Shown here in pieces: positions 22,801 to 37,988 of a stretch of DNA of 64,000 nt. The notes beneath the pieces are model-generated. The model saw only the letters and a list, made by a program, of their open reading frames with translations. It ran no database searches and was not told the origin of the DNA. The position numbers and the translations under genes are program-made. The first letter of the stretch is position 1. Every line of letters begins with the position of its first letter. Origin of the DNA: Pleodorina starrii (taxonomy: Eukaryota > Chlorophyta > Chlorophyceae > Chlamydomonadales > Volvocaceae); NCBI GenBank assembly GCA_030267565.1, contig BRXU01000006.1, positions 2,220,001 to 2,284,000 of the forward strand. Reading direction: 5' to 3'.

Positions 22801-25800
22801 GCCACGCAAGCAAGCAATCTGACGTCGGTGTCCTGGCTCGCTGGAATATGCACTCGGCAGGGCCGTGCAATGCCCTGCTGTTTGTTTTTTCCTTGCAAAG
22901 ACGCGGAAGGGGCTCGCACGCACGCATAACTACTGATTCACGCCTGATGTCACATGCCCCACCTCCCAGCCAGGCATGGCTGTGCTGTGCTGTGCGCGCG
23001 TTTGTTTGTGCCCGGAACAAAACACAGATGTTCCCGCACGTCGGTGAAAATGCTTGTTGCATGCCGATCGACCGATCGACCGCCAGGAAAACGTTCACGA
23101 GCCGGAAAGCGATAAATCGCTACCCAGCGGGCAGCAGCAAGCAAGTCCACGACCAATACGTACCATATATATATATATATACTTGCATCGCATGCACTTA
23201 CCGACGCGGTTTCCAGGCCGAACAGCTGTAACGGGTTCCCCGTCTCCACTGCGGAAATGAGTCCGTCGGGCGATAGCCGTAGACGGAGGCGGCGCTCTGC
23301 CAGGGCGGCATCCAAGGTGGACCTGTAATAACCGGCGGCGGGAGTACCCGGCGGGTCATCACTCATTCGGTCCTCGGCTCGGCAGCGGTGTCTACGCATG
23401 TACACCCGTATATTCGTACATCCGTACATCCGTGCGTAGGTTTGGCTTTCACATACAGCAGCCGAGCCAACTAGTAACCGCATTGACCTGCCCGCCTGCC
23501 TGCCTGCTCGAGCCGCCTCATTTTGCACCAACAATGCAACAACTCGGTACATCCGTCCTACGCTACGTACTTGCTTCTGCGCACCAACGAACAGCCTTCG
23601 CCACTCCATGCACAACAGCAACTAACAACTAGCAACTAATAACAACTAGCAGTTGTAGCAACTAGCCGTCCGACTCTTAAACCCCGCTGGGCACAATGAA
23701 TGTGAACTGATTTCATCCCATCCGTCACGCAGGCATGGCAGTAATGCCCATACGTATACATGCACGTGCGTGTAGAATGTACGGCAATTTCGTACGCATG
23801 CCCGCCGCCCGTACCGACGTACCTCTCCAGCTGCACCACGTGGATCATCTCTCCCTGGACCTCCTTGGTGGATACGCCGACGCGCATGAAGAGCTCCTTG
23901 CCGTTCGCGGTGCGCATCTCCAGAGTGGCGCCGGGCTGGGCGGACTTGCGACAGCTGGACTGCAGCTGACCCGCGGACGCTGGCGTGCTGCTTGCTGGAA
24001 CGGCCACGTCCTGATTGATGCGGTGGTCCGTCGATCGATCGTTAAACAATGCAAGGCAGACGACGACACTCGTTTAATTACCCAATCTAAACAGTAATGA
24101 ACAGGTATAAGGGTCAACAATACCAGGTTTCCGAAGTATAATCATACGTATAATACATGCGGGATTATTAATAAGGGGCGTATGCATCAGCAGCCGTCTT
24201 CCAGCAGGTTCGATTGACGTTGTATGTACATACATGTATACCCAAGTTAACGAAAGAGACGGCATACGTAACGGATAACGAACTATGAAATGTGATAGTC
24301 TTGACATATATGAATGAGCAGCACGCTACATACGCTGGGTCGGCTTGCGTGGAGCACGGGGCGGGAGCAAATGCTCTATCTCACCCTGATCAGTTTGGTG
24401 TGCAGGTCTCTCCAAGCCGGGGAGAGGAAGTCTGAGATCGTGAAGTCCGCCAGGGAGTCGTGTGTGGGACCTGCCGCCAAGTTCCCGCCGCGTCCGGAAG
24501 GCATACCGCCTTGCCTGCCCCCGTTTAAGACTACCAGGTGGTGCTCACTGCTGTCGTGTTCGCCGTGAATCAGGAGTGGGACGAGCTCCGGTGAGGCGTG
24601 CAGAATGGCACCTTTGCGGTTCAACGTTAAAAGCTGGGCGGGCTCGGACAGGACCTTGATCTTCAGCTCGTACACAGTGGCTGTAACGGTGGTGGTAGCA
24701 GCAGCAGTAGACGCCGCGGCATGCTCCGTGCCAGCGGTGGGCGCTGTGCTGTTGACAGGGCTGCCGACTGGATGGATGGACAGGCGGCGAAGTGGATTGA
24801 CATTTGACGCATGAGACGCAGCAGTCAGGTAGGTACATAGCATGCCGCCGGTTGGTAGCATGAAGTTGCGTAATGCATGCAGTTGCATGGGGGCCTTTCT
24901 ATTGAGCCTTTCTAATGCCAGCAGACGGCCAGGGCCACATCCTTGCTTGTGGGGTGAGGGTATGTATGTATGCACGTGCACCTTCGTTATTAGGTCGACG
25001 CGGATCATGATTTATTATGAACTAAGGCACAGCACGACGGATCCACCAGAAAAAGAAAGCCAGACGACATCTATCTGTCCTAGAGATAGCTACGCTAGAT
25101 GCAATCTCTACTGCAATCTCTCGAGTACAACCGACGCCGGGCTTATAAAGCAAGTTCCCTCCGCGCTGTACATACTAGCTGGCCACTTACCGTGACCCAC
25201 GAGTAGGATCTCGCAAGCCAACGGCGTCCGAAGATATTTGTGGGGCAGGCGGCAGGAGAGGGGCCCGCTGCTTCCCGGCCGATCGCTGGCACTCACGCCA
25301 GCAGTACCGCCGCCTTCCACCGCCGCCGCTGCCGCCGCATCCGACGCTGACTTGGCTCCGGACAGCAGCCTACACGTGCGTGCGTGGCGTATGCTTATTG
25401 TTCAGACGGAGCAGGAGTGAATGAAGCAAATTCATCCTTATTCAAAGGTCTGATTCTTTGCGACATACTCGATGGACGGCGGCGTTTATGTATCATGTTA
25501 ACTACGTGAACGGAGATAGCATCGTCAGGGCACAACTTGCATTCGGCTGGGTCATGTATGACCAGCTCGTGATCTATCCGGATGGGTCTTTGAATCAGGT
25601 CGCCTAACAGAAGGTCATGAATGGGTTAGATAAAACAACCCGTTCCATGATCAACCGTTTTACCTTCAGAATGAATGGGTGAAACGTAACCAGGTGCCCC
25701 TGCCTGTCTGTTGTTCCCCTGTTTTATTTCCATTGAGATGTCTATCTTGTCTCCCCCTTGGCAGCTCATGCACGATCGCACCTTGCCATTATAAGCGTGT

Positions 25801-26925
25801 TGACACCGCCAGCGCTGCTGCCTGCTGTCCCAGACGTATTGGGTGGCGTCCCTTTCTGCTCCCTGCTGCAGGAATCCGAGCCGCAGGCGGCGGCACCGGT
25901 CCCCGCCGACGGCGCGATGCAGGACACCAAGACCTGGACATTTGCCCCGGTGATCTCGGACGGCTTCCACCTGCATGCGGTGTATCGGGTATACCAGTAA
26001 GCACCATCGGCGGGTCACGCACAAACGTGTTGTTCAAACATATTCTCTAGCTAGATAGCTACTTGCAGTAACCGAGCGATCCCAATCAAACGAAGCGCAC
26101 CCAGTTAGTTCGATCCCCTTCATTCCACGTCGCTGATAATGGCCACACACAGTCGTGTCGTTTATCTTATATGCAATAACTTGGTGTCCGTTTTTGCGCT
26201 GTTAGTTCAGTTTCCATCCGCTTATATTACGTACCCGAAATGTGCGACGAACGACGCGTCACATGCCGTAATGAGGCCGCCCTGCGTTACCCACAGGCTA
26301 GCCATGCCCTTTGCCGGTTGAACGAGCTCCACGATTGCAACCACCGTCGAGTCCTCACCGACGCCTGCATGCATTTGCATACGCGCACGAGCAAGAGCAC
26401 GGGACGCGCGCATCTTAATGCATCCCATACATACATCCGTCCCTTATTCTCACTCAAATCGGGAACGAAGTTGGATACGAACATCTACGTACGGGTCCTG
26501 ATTAGGCAAGGGTTATGCACAGCAAGCTTTCCAATCAACCTTATAGCCCTATTAATGTTAATTGATTTCAACGCTTTAATGCAGGTTGGTTTACTTATTA
26601 CTCAAGCATCCTGCTCCACAACCCTTCGCTGTTAGAATATTATCTAGCTGCCCCTTACCAGCCACTTTGTGAAGGCCAAGCCTAGCCTGGAAAGCCAGTC
26701 GATCCGGGTGCAAGCAAACGACCAACTCCCCCAAGGGGTCCCAAGGCTCCTCTGGCTCCTTCTCCCCGACGCTGTCCTTATGGATCGCAGCCAGCGCTGC
26801 CAGTCGCTTGGCGAGCCGTGGCGCGTAGTGGGGCGCGAGAAGCGCTGCGAGGGGTTTGCCCTCCAGAGAACCTGCGTTGCGGGCGGGTAGGTGTCATCCC
26901 AGCCATCGACCATGGTGGTCAGGTC

Positions 26926-26956
<31 letters not shown>

Positions 26957-29900
26957 AATATAATACCCAGGTCTTGGGTTATGGGAGCAGAGGGGGTGGG
27001 GTGGCGGGTTTCCCCGGTCCCAGCCCCCAAGGCTGTACGTAATGCAGCAGTGGGCACCAAGGGATATACGTATGTAGGGAGCTTTTTCGTACGTTCATGC
27101 ACGCACGCACGCACGGACGCAACTCACCTCTTTTATAAGCAAACATGGTGTGCGCATGTTTGTTTGCCTGTATGTCATCGATCCAGCCGAGGTGATGAAG
27201 CATCCATACATCCATGCGGATCGATCAAGTAAGGCCGCAGGACACGAGGACTTGTTATTATGGAGAGGGTACGGGTAGAGAGATGAGGTTTGTTTCCAGC
27301 CGTCTTAGGGAATGTTATAATTTAGCGGGTTTGCTTTGTTGTCGATCCAAAACAGGAACGAACCAAGACGTGCACAAATGAACTTCATGGAGTTGTTGCC
27401 AAATAAAGTCAATCCGCCGTGCATGCTGCTGCATAAAATATATAGCCATACATCCGATTGCTTCATTACATTTTAGGGCACTGATGTGTCCGGGTACGTA
27501 CATCTGGCAGGCATGCGTGCGGGAACCCAGGTATGATCCAATTGAGACGGAGCCCAGACACGGAAGGGTGTGAGGCAGACAAAATTCCCGTCATCTCGGT
27601 AGTGGGCTGTATGTACCCGCCGAAGAGACATCAGGCTGCTGCTCCCTTACTTAACACACACGCTAGGGCCGCTGATCCAGCAGCGTAAATGTTCCTTATT
27701 TTCTATTTTATTTTCTCTCGCATCGCAGCGCATCGCCTCATGTTTAGTTCATCATACGCACCATCTGCACATCTCCGGCCGTGTCGATGACCAGCACTGC
27801 AGTCGTCAAGTCGTCCATTCGAGACAACGGCGTGCCTGCGAGCACATCATTGCATGCACATCAGCAATCATCAGGGGCCGGATGAGAACCTGCCAATCTG
27901 CGCAAGCACGCTCGCACGTACGCACGCACGGACGGAGCCACGGATCCGTTGCCAAACGAAAGTGGTATACGTAGAGCGCCGGCGCGACATCCTAGCTATA
28001 CCTACCTCGATCGCCTGTACGTACGCCTGCAGTAGATAGGACCCACGTAGCGCCGTCGCGCTATTTGCTGCTTCACAACCAAAAAGATGCCTACTTGTAT
28101 ATACCTGCTAGCTGCTTACCCGTATCCGCACCCACGCACTGATCATGCGCCAATGGCGCCACGTATCCATTTCACCCACGCATCCATGCACCTGCCTATC
28201 TATCCCGGCGTGCACATGCAAAATCCAACGACACATTATTACATGTATGCTTGTAACCCCCACAGCTAGATAGCCCCATTCCGCGCATTACATTAATATA
28301 ATACCAGCAATTCAGCACCAACCATGAATTATTACTTCTCATGCATGACGGAGACCCACCATCTGGCATCAGCGGCCCGCTTTCCTGGCCGGCCTGTAGC
28401 TCCTCGAGCCGCTCCGCCTCCGAGATGTAAGCGGCCTGTGGATTCAACGAACATCATGCACGGCAACCCCGCCGACAGTACTATGAAAGTGGATCTTTAA
28501 ATTGCAAATCGGAATGCACAGCGAGCGGTAACACTGATGGCGATACACGTACACGCACAAAGCGCAATACCCCGCCCACGCTGTGCACGCACATCTATCA
28601 TCAATCGTTTCAGGCAAGCAAGCAATACACAAAATAACGCGAGGCATCATCATTGTGCGTAAAGCCGAAATGCGCGCGGGCGCCACCCAGTCCATTCATA
28701 CTGCATACCGCATGCCAGGGGTCGTTCTTCACGGTTTGAAGGAACTTGCCGTACAGAAACACCAGCTTCGGATTGTTGCCGTAGCTCTGCAACACCACCT
28801 GGTAAGCCCTTTGGGCCTGTGCACCGCACACATGCACACACACACACATATAAACACATATACACACACAAAATGGTCGGGCGATCGAGCGAGACAGCTT
28901 CGCCAATAGGTTAGGTTCACATAGATGCGGTGCGTGGGTTCAGGCATATCCGGAGGTCCATGCCTGCCTCCACATACACACATCTGCGTGGTTTCATGTC
29001 TGTCAGTGCTCTCTCGCTCGCTCCAACATGGCAGACAAGGGCAGACTCGCTTGTTCCGTACCTACTCCATCATGCATTTGAGACACAGTGAGAGTGCATG
29101 CATGAACGGGACTGCGGCTTACTTGCTTCCCGCCGTCAACCCAGCCAATTCAACGTATGCTAGCCAGGAAGGTATGTGGACAGCAGCGAGTCTGGGCACG
29201 TAGCAACGAAGGCGTACGCACGTACGTGGTCCGGCATGGCGAGTTCCGGCGCGGCGTTTGAAACTAAAGAATTTGATGGACTGTCGTGAGTGTACACTAT
29301 CTATCTATCTATCTATATATCTATATATCTAGATAGATAGAAGTACACCAAGCAGCAGCAGCAGCAGCAGGCTCTCGCTCGCTCGCTGTGTGGCTGTCCC
29401 GCCGCACCCACCTGGGAGACGGAGCTTTCAATCTTGCCGAGCGCTGTGCTCAAGCGGGTAAAGGATATTGTGTGAGATTCCAGCACTTTCCTGTGGACCA
29501 TGGGGGGCAGTGTAGGGGATAGATAGATAGAGAGCAGGTCGATAGATAGATAGCTAGATCGGCGGTAGGTGCAGAGTAGTAAGGTCGGCCGACACACGTA
29601 TGTATGTATGTATGTACGTAAGCAAGGTCGACCGAACGAAACGGCGGCACGATCTAACTACGTATCGTGATACGGCCATCACCAACAAATACCCCAAAGA
29701 CCCCATTTATGCCACAACGTGTACATACTTACAGATATACATACATACAACCAGACACACACAGCGCAATCTATCGTCCAAGTCGCCAGCCAGCCAGCCA
29801 CGCACGCACGCACTCACCAGAAGCTGCACATGGCCTGCAGCGCCTCCCGGTGTAGCCGCACCACCATGCGCTGCTTGCGCTGGTACTCCACGTAGCTGTG

Positions 29901-32900
29901 ATGTGATGGATGATGTATGAGATAGATGAGGTCGAGCGAGGTGAATGCATGCGGGGGGGGGGCGGGGGGGGGGTCGAGGAGGTGTACCAACCGAGCATGC
30001 TCGGTTGCGCAAATGGTTGGGTGCGTGATGATAGATGCGCGTGGTCATGGATGGAAGAAGGGGCAGGTAGATAGTGCAGGTAAGCGATCGAGCGGCGGGT
30101 GTACGCATTCATCACGACGGCACACTAGTACCTACGTAAGTGAATTACATACAGCTGCGTGCAGCGCAGCATTTCATGCGTGTCGCTCACAAAAGCAAGC
30201 AATGAATGAAACGCGCGGTTTATAAGCGAAGCCAGGGAAAGAATGGAAGCCACCTTGCCCCAGCATTGTTAATCCCCGGCGGAAATAAACCCGTAGTGAG
30301 GTTATTAACAAAGAGCGCGGCATGTACCAATAGCAATATATAGCCGTGAAGATGACATACATACAGCGAGGAAGGCACCCTTTGGAATTTAGGACACATA
30401 CAACCCAAGGCGGGCGCTCCAACCTTACCTAGTCACGTTTTCTCCACACTATACGTACGGCAATACGCACTCACCCCAGCAAGTCCATCCTTGAGCCGCT
30501 GTTGACACTGCTTTGCGCCGCGTTTTGCTGTGAGCGTAATTATATTGCAGATAGAATGAATGAGCCGACGTATGGTAAAGACAAATCATTCATTAGCGTG
30601 AAACGACGGGTTTGGGAGCAGTAGAATAGAGAATGCGTGGGCGCACGCATGTACGCCAATGATGAGCCAATGATGATTGGAATCGCACGCCTCCATTCCA
30701 TCCATCAGGCAAGCAAGCAGGGGCCAGCAGACCACGTCACTGGAGAAGTCACATGTGTTTTTAGATGGAGCATTTCATTTGAAGCCTAACGAGGACTCAC
30801 GTCCTTCCCGGAGCCCGGCCATCAACGAGTATGTACACAATTAGTGTTTAAGTTGCTCACCGTGGCTTGCTGTTGCCGTACGAACATGATGAACCGACAC
30901 ATTAAGCTCGGATTTAAATTGCGTGCATCCTACAGATCGCAAATAAAGACATTTGACAGGTTATTACCACGCATGACTCTGCATGTATGTACATCAGTCT
31001 GCCAATGAACGGAAGCCCCGGACCGCCGGGCCCCGCCTTGCTAGCACAGCGCCGCTCATTATTGACGGATGAACGGAGGTGGATGGCTGGGAAGGGCCGA
31101 GATGCCCATCCAATCGATTGCTTTCTTACCTCGATACGGCGGCTGCCAGTCTGGCTGATACCCAGTACATCAATCATGAAATTGCCGTGAAGGAGCACCA
31201 TGTAAGCGCAATTGGGAAACATTTCCACACCCGCCTGCGGGTGTGCGTGCATGGGCGGATGGATGGGTTGAATTCATCCCGCCGGTCATCATGAAGGGGT
31301 GTACGTCATGCCTCGTCATGCTTGTGCGAATACCGGTAAATACACACCAATGTGGATACGCATATAGTCGGAAAAGGCGCACGCACTAAAACGTGAGGTT
31401 TTCGCCGGTTCATACAAACGAAAGCGACAAATAAACATATTTATTAACCAACGGGTAATAACGGACCTTGATGATCTGGTGGGCGTTGTTGACGGCAACG
31501 GGGTCCAGAGTAGCGGAGTCCTTCCACACGCGGCAGCATCTGCGGTGTATGGGTGCGTAAAGGGATGGGCGACACTCGCGCAATTTGAACGAATGAATGG
31601 AGGGTCCTTGGCTGGAGGGCGAGCCTATCCCACTGAGTCCCCGCCCAGCAGCAACAGCGGCTTTACCTTGCGGCCACCTCGACGTCTCGAGGCTCGTCGA
31701 TCATCGAATAGGCGTCGATGAGAGGGAGGTTTTTTGGGTTCCTGATGAGGTGGACGTACGAAAGCATGTACGACACAATTAGCTATCGACGACGAGCGGT
31801 ACAGTAATGTCATCAGTTTGCATTTCATCATTTGGGACGTACATGCGTGTTTCCTTCACCAGCGAGAATTAACAGCAGCGAACGATGTGACGCACGCATG
31901 CACGCACCACTAATCGTCAGCAACTACGTAGCTAAGAACGAACGTGCTAACACGCATGTGATGTCAGAATACGCTACAGAAGGTAGATATCAGAATCAGA
32001 ATATGCTTATGACAGCAGGTAGTTCCATCCGTATGTAGCAACGAGCGAACGAGCAGCACTACTACTCACTTGACGGCCTTCAGAGCGGAGGTTATTTTGT
32101 ATCGGATGCCCGCCCAAGAGATCAGGGCCCCTGTCGCAAAGGCCGGGGCCAATCCCACGAGCAACAGAACCGTCATTTTGTCGGACCACTTCTTCGCCTC
32201 CGCCGAATCGCCCCCGGAGTGGAACACCAGCATCATAAGCACCGATGAGGACCAGACGGTGGTGACCGACACCCCGCCTTTGACGTAGTTCATCCATTCC
32301 ACCAGGTTTGAGTTCTGCGCGCGAGCGATGCGGCGGTGCGGTGAGGTGCGGTGCGGCGCGGCGCGGGACGCAGTCGGTAGGTCAATCTATCCGCTTCATT
32401 CGGCCATGCATGCGTGTAGCTCGCTAGTCAGTGAAGAGGCAGGCGGCCAGCAGGCGAGGAAGCAGACAACCAAACGAGCTGCTGCCGCAGCGGTTGACGA
32501 GCTGTGCATTTATGCGACAGGAAATCGCACGTACATATATACCCAGGGCGCAGATAGAGGCAAGCAAGCTAAATAATTCGGCTTGTACCGTTATATATGT
32601 CACCCGTCCTTCGTTCGTATGCTGCAGAGTTTGGCCGGCGGAGGCGGCCGGAGGGGCTCACCCATTTCAAGGTCAGGTACGCCAGCGACAGCGTGAGGCA
32701 GAGATACACGGCGGCTTCAACCCGCCTCCATCCGATGAATACGTTGACCAGCGTCAGCAACACCTGGCCGTATGTATGTAGCCGCACATACAAACGGCGA
32801 ACGCAATCAAGCGGGCGGGGACGGTCGTCGAGAGCGGAGGCGAGGACGGCGAAGGCGGCGGCAGGGGGCAGGGGGAAAGAGAGAGCGAGGGAGGTGGATG

Positions 32901-35900
32901 CATGGCGACTAGGGTAGCGAGGGGAGAAGGGGCCAGCAGCTGGGAGGCGGTTGCGCGACTCGGTAATGCATGATCCCCCTCCTCCTCCATCCACGCAGCA
33001 CGCAGGCATGCGCGAAAATTAGAAATTATTTGTAGATAGATAGCTAGGTAGGATACTTGTAATAACGGCCCTGTATGCTGAAAGTGAGGCAACGTAACGA
33101 ACGCATTACCAACTTGCCTTGATCCCAAATGTCCAGACGTCCGCGCCGCTGTGGCCCAACGCGAGCGGCCTCCGACTCAGGGGATTCACCTCCACCTGGA
33201 TGGAGGAGCGTGGGTGTTGCGTTTCGTTACGTCGACATGGATGCGTGGAGGTATATATATGCAGTTTGTCGCACGTACATAGGCACACAAGGGACAGAGT
33301 GAGTAGTTGAAGAAGGCCAGATGAATGAAACACCTACCGGTATTTGTGCGGGTGGATGGGATAGATAGATGCGTACCCGACCAGCCAGTGCGCAGGTACC
33401 AGCGAGCTAGCGGACGGGACTATGTCGTCCGCGCGACCGCACGAGCGATGCTCAATACACACATAATTACCGGTATTGCTGCCCCGAGTGCTTGCCAACC
33501 CGTGCTGTGTATGTGCGCGCTCAGTAGATAGGTACGTACGTAGTCCCCCACGCACGCACGCACGCACGCACCCACCTCCGCCATGTTGAGCAGGAGGGCG
33601 ATGCTGACGAAGAGCACCAGGCACAGGGCCGACACCACGGCATGCACAATGTGGGGGGTCGTCATGCAGCCTGCGCACACGCACAATTAAGGTAAGTAAA
33701 CATCGTTACCCCGAGCGATCAATCAAACGGGTGGCTCCATAGATAGGTGGAGATGATGATGATGATGGGCAGCATAACCCCGAAAGGGGCACAAGATGGG
33801 TTATTAGATCCCCACATACACAAAGACGGAGCTAGCAGCGTGGATAAAGCAGCTGTGTCAGACAGGGTCGTCGGTCAACGGATGGAATTAGGGAAGTCAC
33901 CGCGCACGCAGGGTCCGTACTCTCCAAGGCACTAGCAATGACGCCGATGCGTGCATGCGCGGCCGCACTATCGCCTGCCCGCTGTGCATGCATGCATGCA
34001 TGCATGCATCTATCTGTCACCTGCTGCTGCTGCGGTAGGTCCCCCAGTGCTGTATCGCTCATCGTCTAGTACGTAGGCTGACACCTACAACCGTTGCACG
34101 ACTACTATCAGGGGTGCTGCCCCTTCGTATGTACGTACGTAGTCTTCTAAATCCTCTAAAACCGCATCCTCGAACGAACGATCATACACCCGCACGCACG
34201 CAGCCTACTTATGTACGTACATCGGGACACGGTGCTATCTGCTATCTACTCACTGTACTCGGGAAAGAGGATGAAGTGCAAGTGTGGCTTCGCGGGCCCG
34301 GTGAAGCGACATGAGAAGCCAAGCTGCGTAGGCGCGAATGTGTACGTATATATGTGTCACGAGCGAGCGAGCGAGCGAGCAACGGAGGGCGGCGCGCAGG
34401 CAGGGGCGCCAGGATGAGAAACTTCAGTCGATTCAATAAATCATGTGCTTGGCCAGATATAATACATATTATGCGGTAAACCCTGAACCATATCTATCAT
34501 CTTGCGGTACGGGCGGGGGCCGTTCGTGCGCTCCATCCGGGAGCGCATGCAGGGGGCGGTATGGTTGATGCTGACCTACCGTTGCAAATGAATGCATGCG
34601 TTATTAGTTAGATAGGAGCGACCTATCGAAGGTATCTGCTGTGAGACCAAAACCGACCAAAACGATAGAGGGTGAAAGATCCGCAGCATTACTCGCATGG
34701 CCCCGCCCGTCGTCCGTGGGCAACTAATAACTGCCCAACTGCAAACTGGTCGTAGCCGTAGCTAGCTAGCTCGCCCCCGCGCGCGCGCCCCAGCGAAAGC
34801 TGTACGTAGTACACTACAATGCACACCTGTCCGCCCATCTACCCACCCATCCATCCATCCATCCATCCTACCTGAAGCAGGTTCAGAGATGTCACATCAA
34901 AGGCCTGGAAGAAGAGGCTGCTGAACACCCGTAAAATCTGGCGGTTTGGAAAACGCACATACGCATGGTGCAAAGTACCGTACCATTATTTCTGGGACAT
35001 AAATAAGCAGGGCACGCAAAAACGGTATTAGTGGTAGTTGTTAAGCACGCAGCAGATAAGCAACCAACCAAGACGGAGGTAAACAGATAGATAGACGGGT
35101 GGGTAGATAGGGCTGTTAACCGTAGCTGCGCAGGCGGGCCTAATACACCTCGAGTCGAGCAAGAGAGAATCGATGCTTGCAAGGGCTGACGGCGCCTCTG
35201 GAAGGATGGCGAGAAGTACGTATATATGTCTGGAAGGGAGGGAGGGGCAGCCATTCTGCGAAGCCGGACGCATCGCAGAACGGAACATGCATGTAAGGCA
35301 CGCACCTATCTATCTACCCCTGCCAGCTAGCGCAGCTTGCAACCGACCGCACCCAGATAAACGCAGCCGGCCAGCGTGCCCTGGATAGATGCGTGTACCC
35401 CCTACCCTGAAGGCTCAGTGGCTAGATAGTGCTAGCAAACGTAGCCGCCCTGCGGGGTTGGCTCCCACTGTAACCTACCCGCATGCAAGCCCTACCCGGA
35501 AACGAAGTTGGGAACCCGACGGCGGCGGGTATGTATGGTTGCACTTCATTCGTGGACTGCATACGTGCAGAAGACGCCAGCCCGGACTACTCATCTGGCA
35601 CTCGACTGCCGAAATGGCTTTTACCCAATATCCCGGAAAAAAAGAGGAAGAAAATGCGACCAGATCTCCTTCTTATCCCGACCCTACCACTATCGACCAC
35701 AGAGCAAACCACACCGTATAACGGACCACCGGACCGCTCAAAACACACAGTATTTGTGATCGAGATAGGATACACAGGGGACCTCCGACATGATGAAAAG
35801 AATGAGCAAAAAGCAAAACAGCACGCGAAGCTAGCCCGCAGGCTCAAGGCCAACGGCTGGAAAGTGCGGTATACACCGAAGGAAGCCATCACACTTGGAT

Positions 35901-37150
35901 TCGGTGGGACGATTCGCAATGACCTAAAGCCCCTTATCACCGAGCTCGGCGTGCCACCAGACACTGCCACACAATGCTGCGCGCGCCTTCATGACCTCGC
36001 AATTAAGTACCTGAATAACATAGTCCTACGGCGACGCTCCCTCGAGGGACCCACATGCTACACGTCCAATCGTCAAGGGGTAGGGTAAGGTTGTTTTTTG
36101 TGGAGCTCCCCTGGTGGTGGCGGCGTACAGGCTCCTAGTCGAGCCTCATCGCACCCGCCCCCATAAACCACGCCAGGGTTTTTGCCCGGCGTAATATTAT
36201 TATTATTATTCTTATGGACCGACGACGGAGGCGCGCGGCAGCTTGGTTCTAGCCGTGCGTTTGTATATATCGGGTCGTCTGTGTTATACATTATTCAAGA
36301 TACTGGCGGCGCGGTTTATATTACCTATTTATTTACGTATTTACCTTGATGGGCCACACGACGGGGAACTTGTGTTCCTTGAAGCACCAGGCCACCCACA
36401 CGCACATGGCCACATTCACCATCAACAGGGCCAACATCGAATACAGCACCGCAAGGTAGGCGCCGTAGCCCTGTATGTTGACGCACAAGTGCATGCGTGG
36501 GGGAGCGATGGATGGAGGCGGCGGCCGGGGGGAGCGGCGAGATCGGAGGGAGAATCGATCGAATAATAGAGCCAGAGCGACAAGTAGTGCACATACGTAC
36601 GTACATACGTACGTAGCCCCGAATCTGTGCAGACAAGTAATTCTCACTACTGATATATATCAGGAAAGTACCGCAATCGCCGCACACGTCTCTCTATTGC
36701 TGCGTGACCTTCTTACCATGCCCGCGAGCCATGTGAAGTTTAGGACGGCCACCACCTCCCAGGCCCTGCGTGCAATAGCGGTGACAGGTTACATACATAT
36801 GTACAGACGTATGAGAAGCTGCTATGTCTGTCTAAATCCGATTCGGCTGGTTTTTATTTTATGAATTCGGCAGATGATCGAATGAACCATGCATGCATAT
36901 TCAATCGTGACTGGCGCGCGGAATCGATCTCCTGGGTCAGCTTGCTGGTCGGAACAGCACTCAACCGCGCGCCACGATGGTTCATCATACATATCATACA
37001 TAACGTGTCTTATTGTGATGAGGCGCCCGCCCCGCCCGCCGTTGACCGGGGAGCGGCCTACTGCTGTGCCAACTTAGACGGCGAACAAAGCAGGAACGAA
37101 CGAAGCAAGCGGGTACCTCAGCAGTCAAGGGGCGCATATCTATCCGGCCC

Positions 37151-37187
<37 letters not shown>

Positions 37188-37949
37188 CGAGGGTCAACGA
37201 ACGTGCACGCGGGTCCGTTGCCAGACGGACGGAATCGCGCATGGACGGCACTACTCACGTGCCGTTGGCATTGATGCTCCAGCCCTGCCTCTCTGGATTG
37301 ATGATACCTGGACACGTGTCGCATAAGCAGTAGTAGTAATTGGTGGTGGATGGTAATGCGCGCGGCATATAGCTAGAAACATGCGGTAGATAGGGAACGA
37401 AAAAGGGGGCTTTACGCACTACGCCTTTCGCTGCAATACGCGACTCCATCCACGGGCTGGCTCCAGCCGGAATGAATGGACGGATGGATGGATGGATGAG
37501 GGAATGAGTCGTCACTGCTTTCGAGCCAGCCCTCAGCCCTCGGCCCTCGCCCCAGACAGACGGGGACATCCCCAGCGTACGTAGCTACGTAGGATCGCCC
37601 GATCGGTATGTATATATCCCCCATGGTGGGCCGTTAGTTCCCCGGCTGGGTGCGTGGATGGGGAGTCGGGCGCTCCCGCCCGCGGCGTAGGCACTCCATC
37701 CAGGTCGGGGCGGGCGCGAGGCGACAGCCCAGCAGGGCACATACAGTTGTACCACCCAGGCTTTCTAGGCTAGGAGGACGAGTTGCATGCAGCGAGCGAG
37801 GCAAGGCCCAGTACCTGATCAGCTACCGTAGTCTATCCATCTGTGTATAATCAGCCCGGGGGAGGCTATCTACGATGTGAATCATCAACGGATGGGCGAC
37901 AGGCAGGCACGCTCCGGCAGCGCCAGCTAGCCCCAATCCACCCGTGTGC

Positions 37950-37988
<39 letters not shown>

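Larger units (their letters stand above)
21475..27835 (-). other. Block C of the TmcB-like gene: PAS-domain series, exons 21-32
   Basis: Exons: 27762-27835, 27128-27167, 26659-26871, 26235-26364, 25782-25970, 25191-25369, 24385-24767, 23823-24010, 23202-23322, 22517-22620, 22066-22162, 21475-21792, encoding roughly residues 572-1250. PAS-like starts recur: AVLVIDTAGDVQMANKHAHT with MFAYKRG; SLWVTQGGLITACDASFVAH with FGWKPSEITGANV; LLTLNRKGAILHASPELVPL; LRLSPDGLISAVETGNPLQL; and IIGILELDTFGRIRAVLEER. That suggests four to five PAS or PAS-like folds, several degenerate. No cofactor-binding residue (for example a LOV cysteine motif or a haem histidine) can be assigned with confidence. Exon 32 ends at a GC donor (AAG|GCACGT at 21474), needed to keep frame with exon 33. 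Confidence 0.84.

Noticed and set aside
22366..23231. Plus-strand frames of 187 and 217 codons
   Set aside because: They run antisense across two good PAS exons (22517-22620 and 23202-23322) and encode Arg/Cys/Ala-rich text without a domain.
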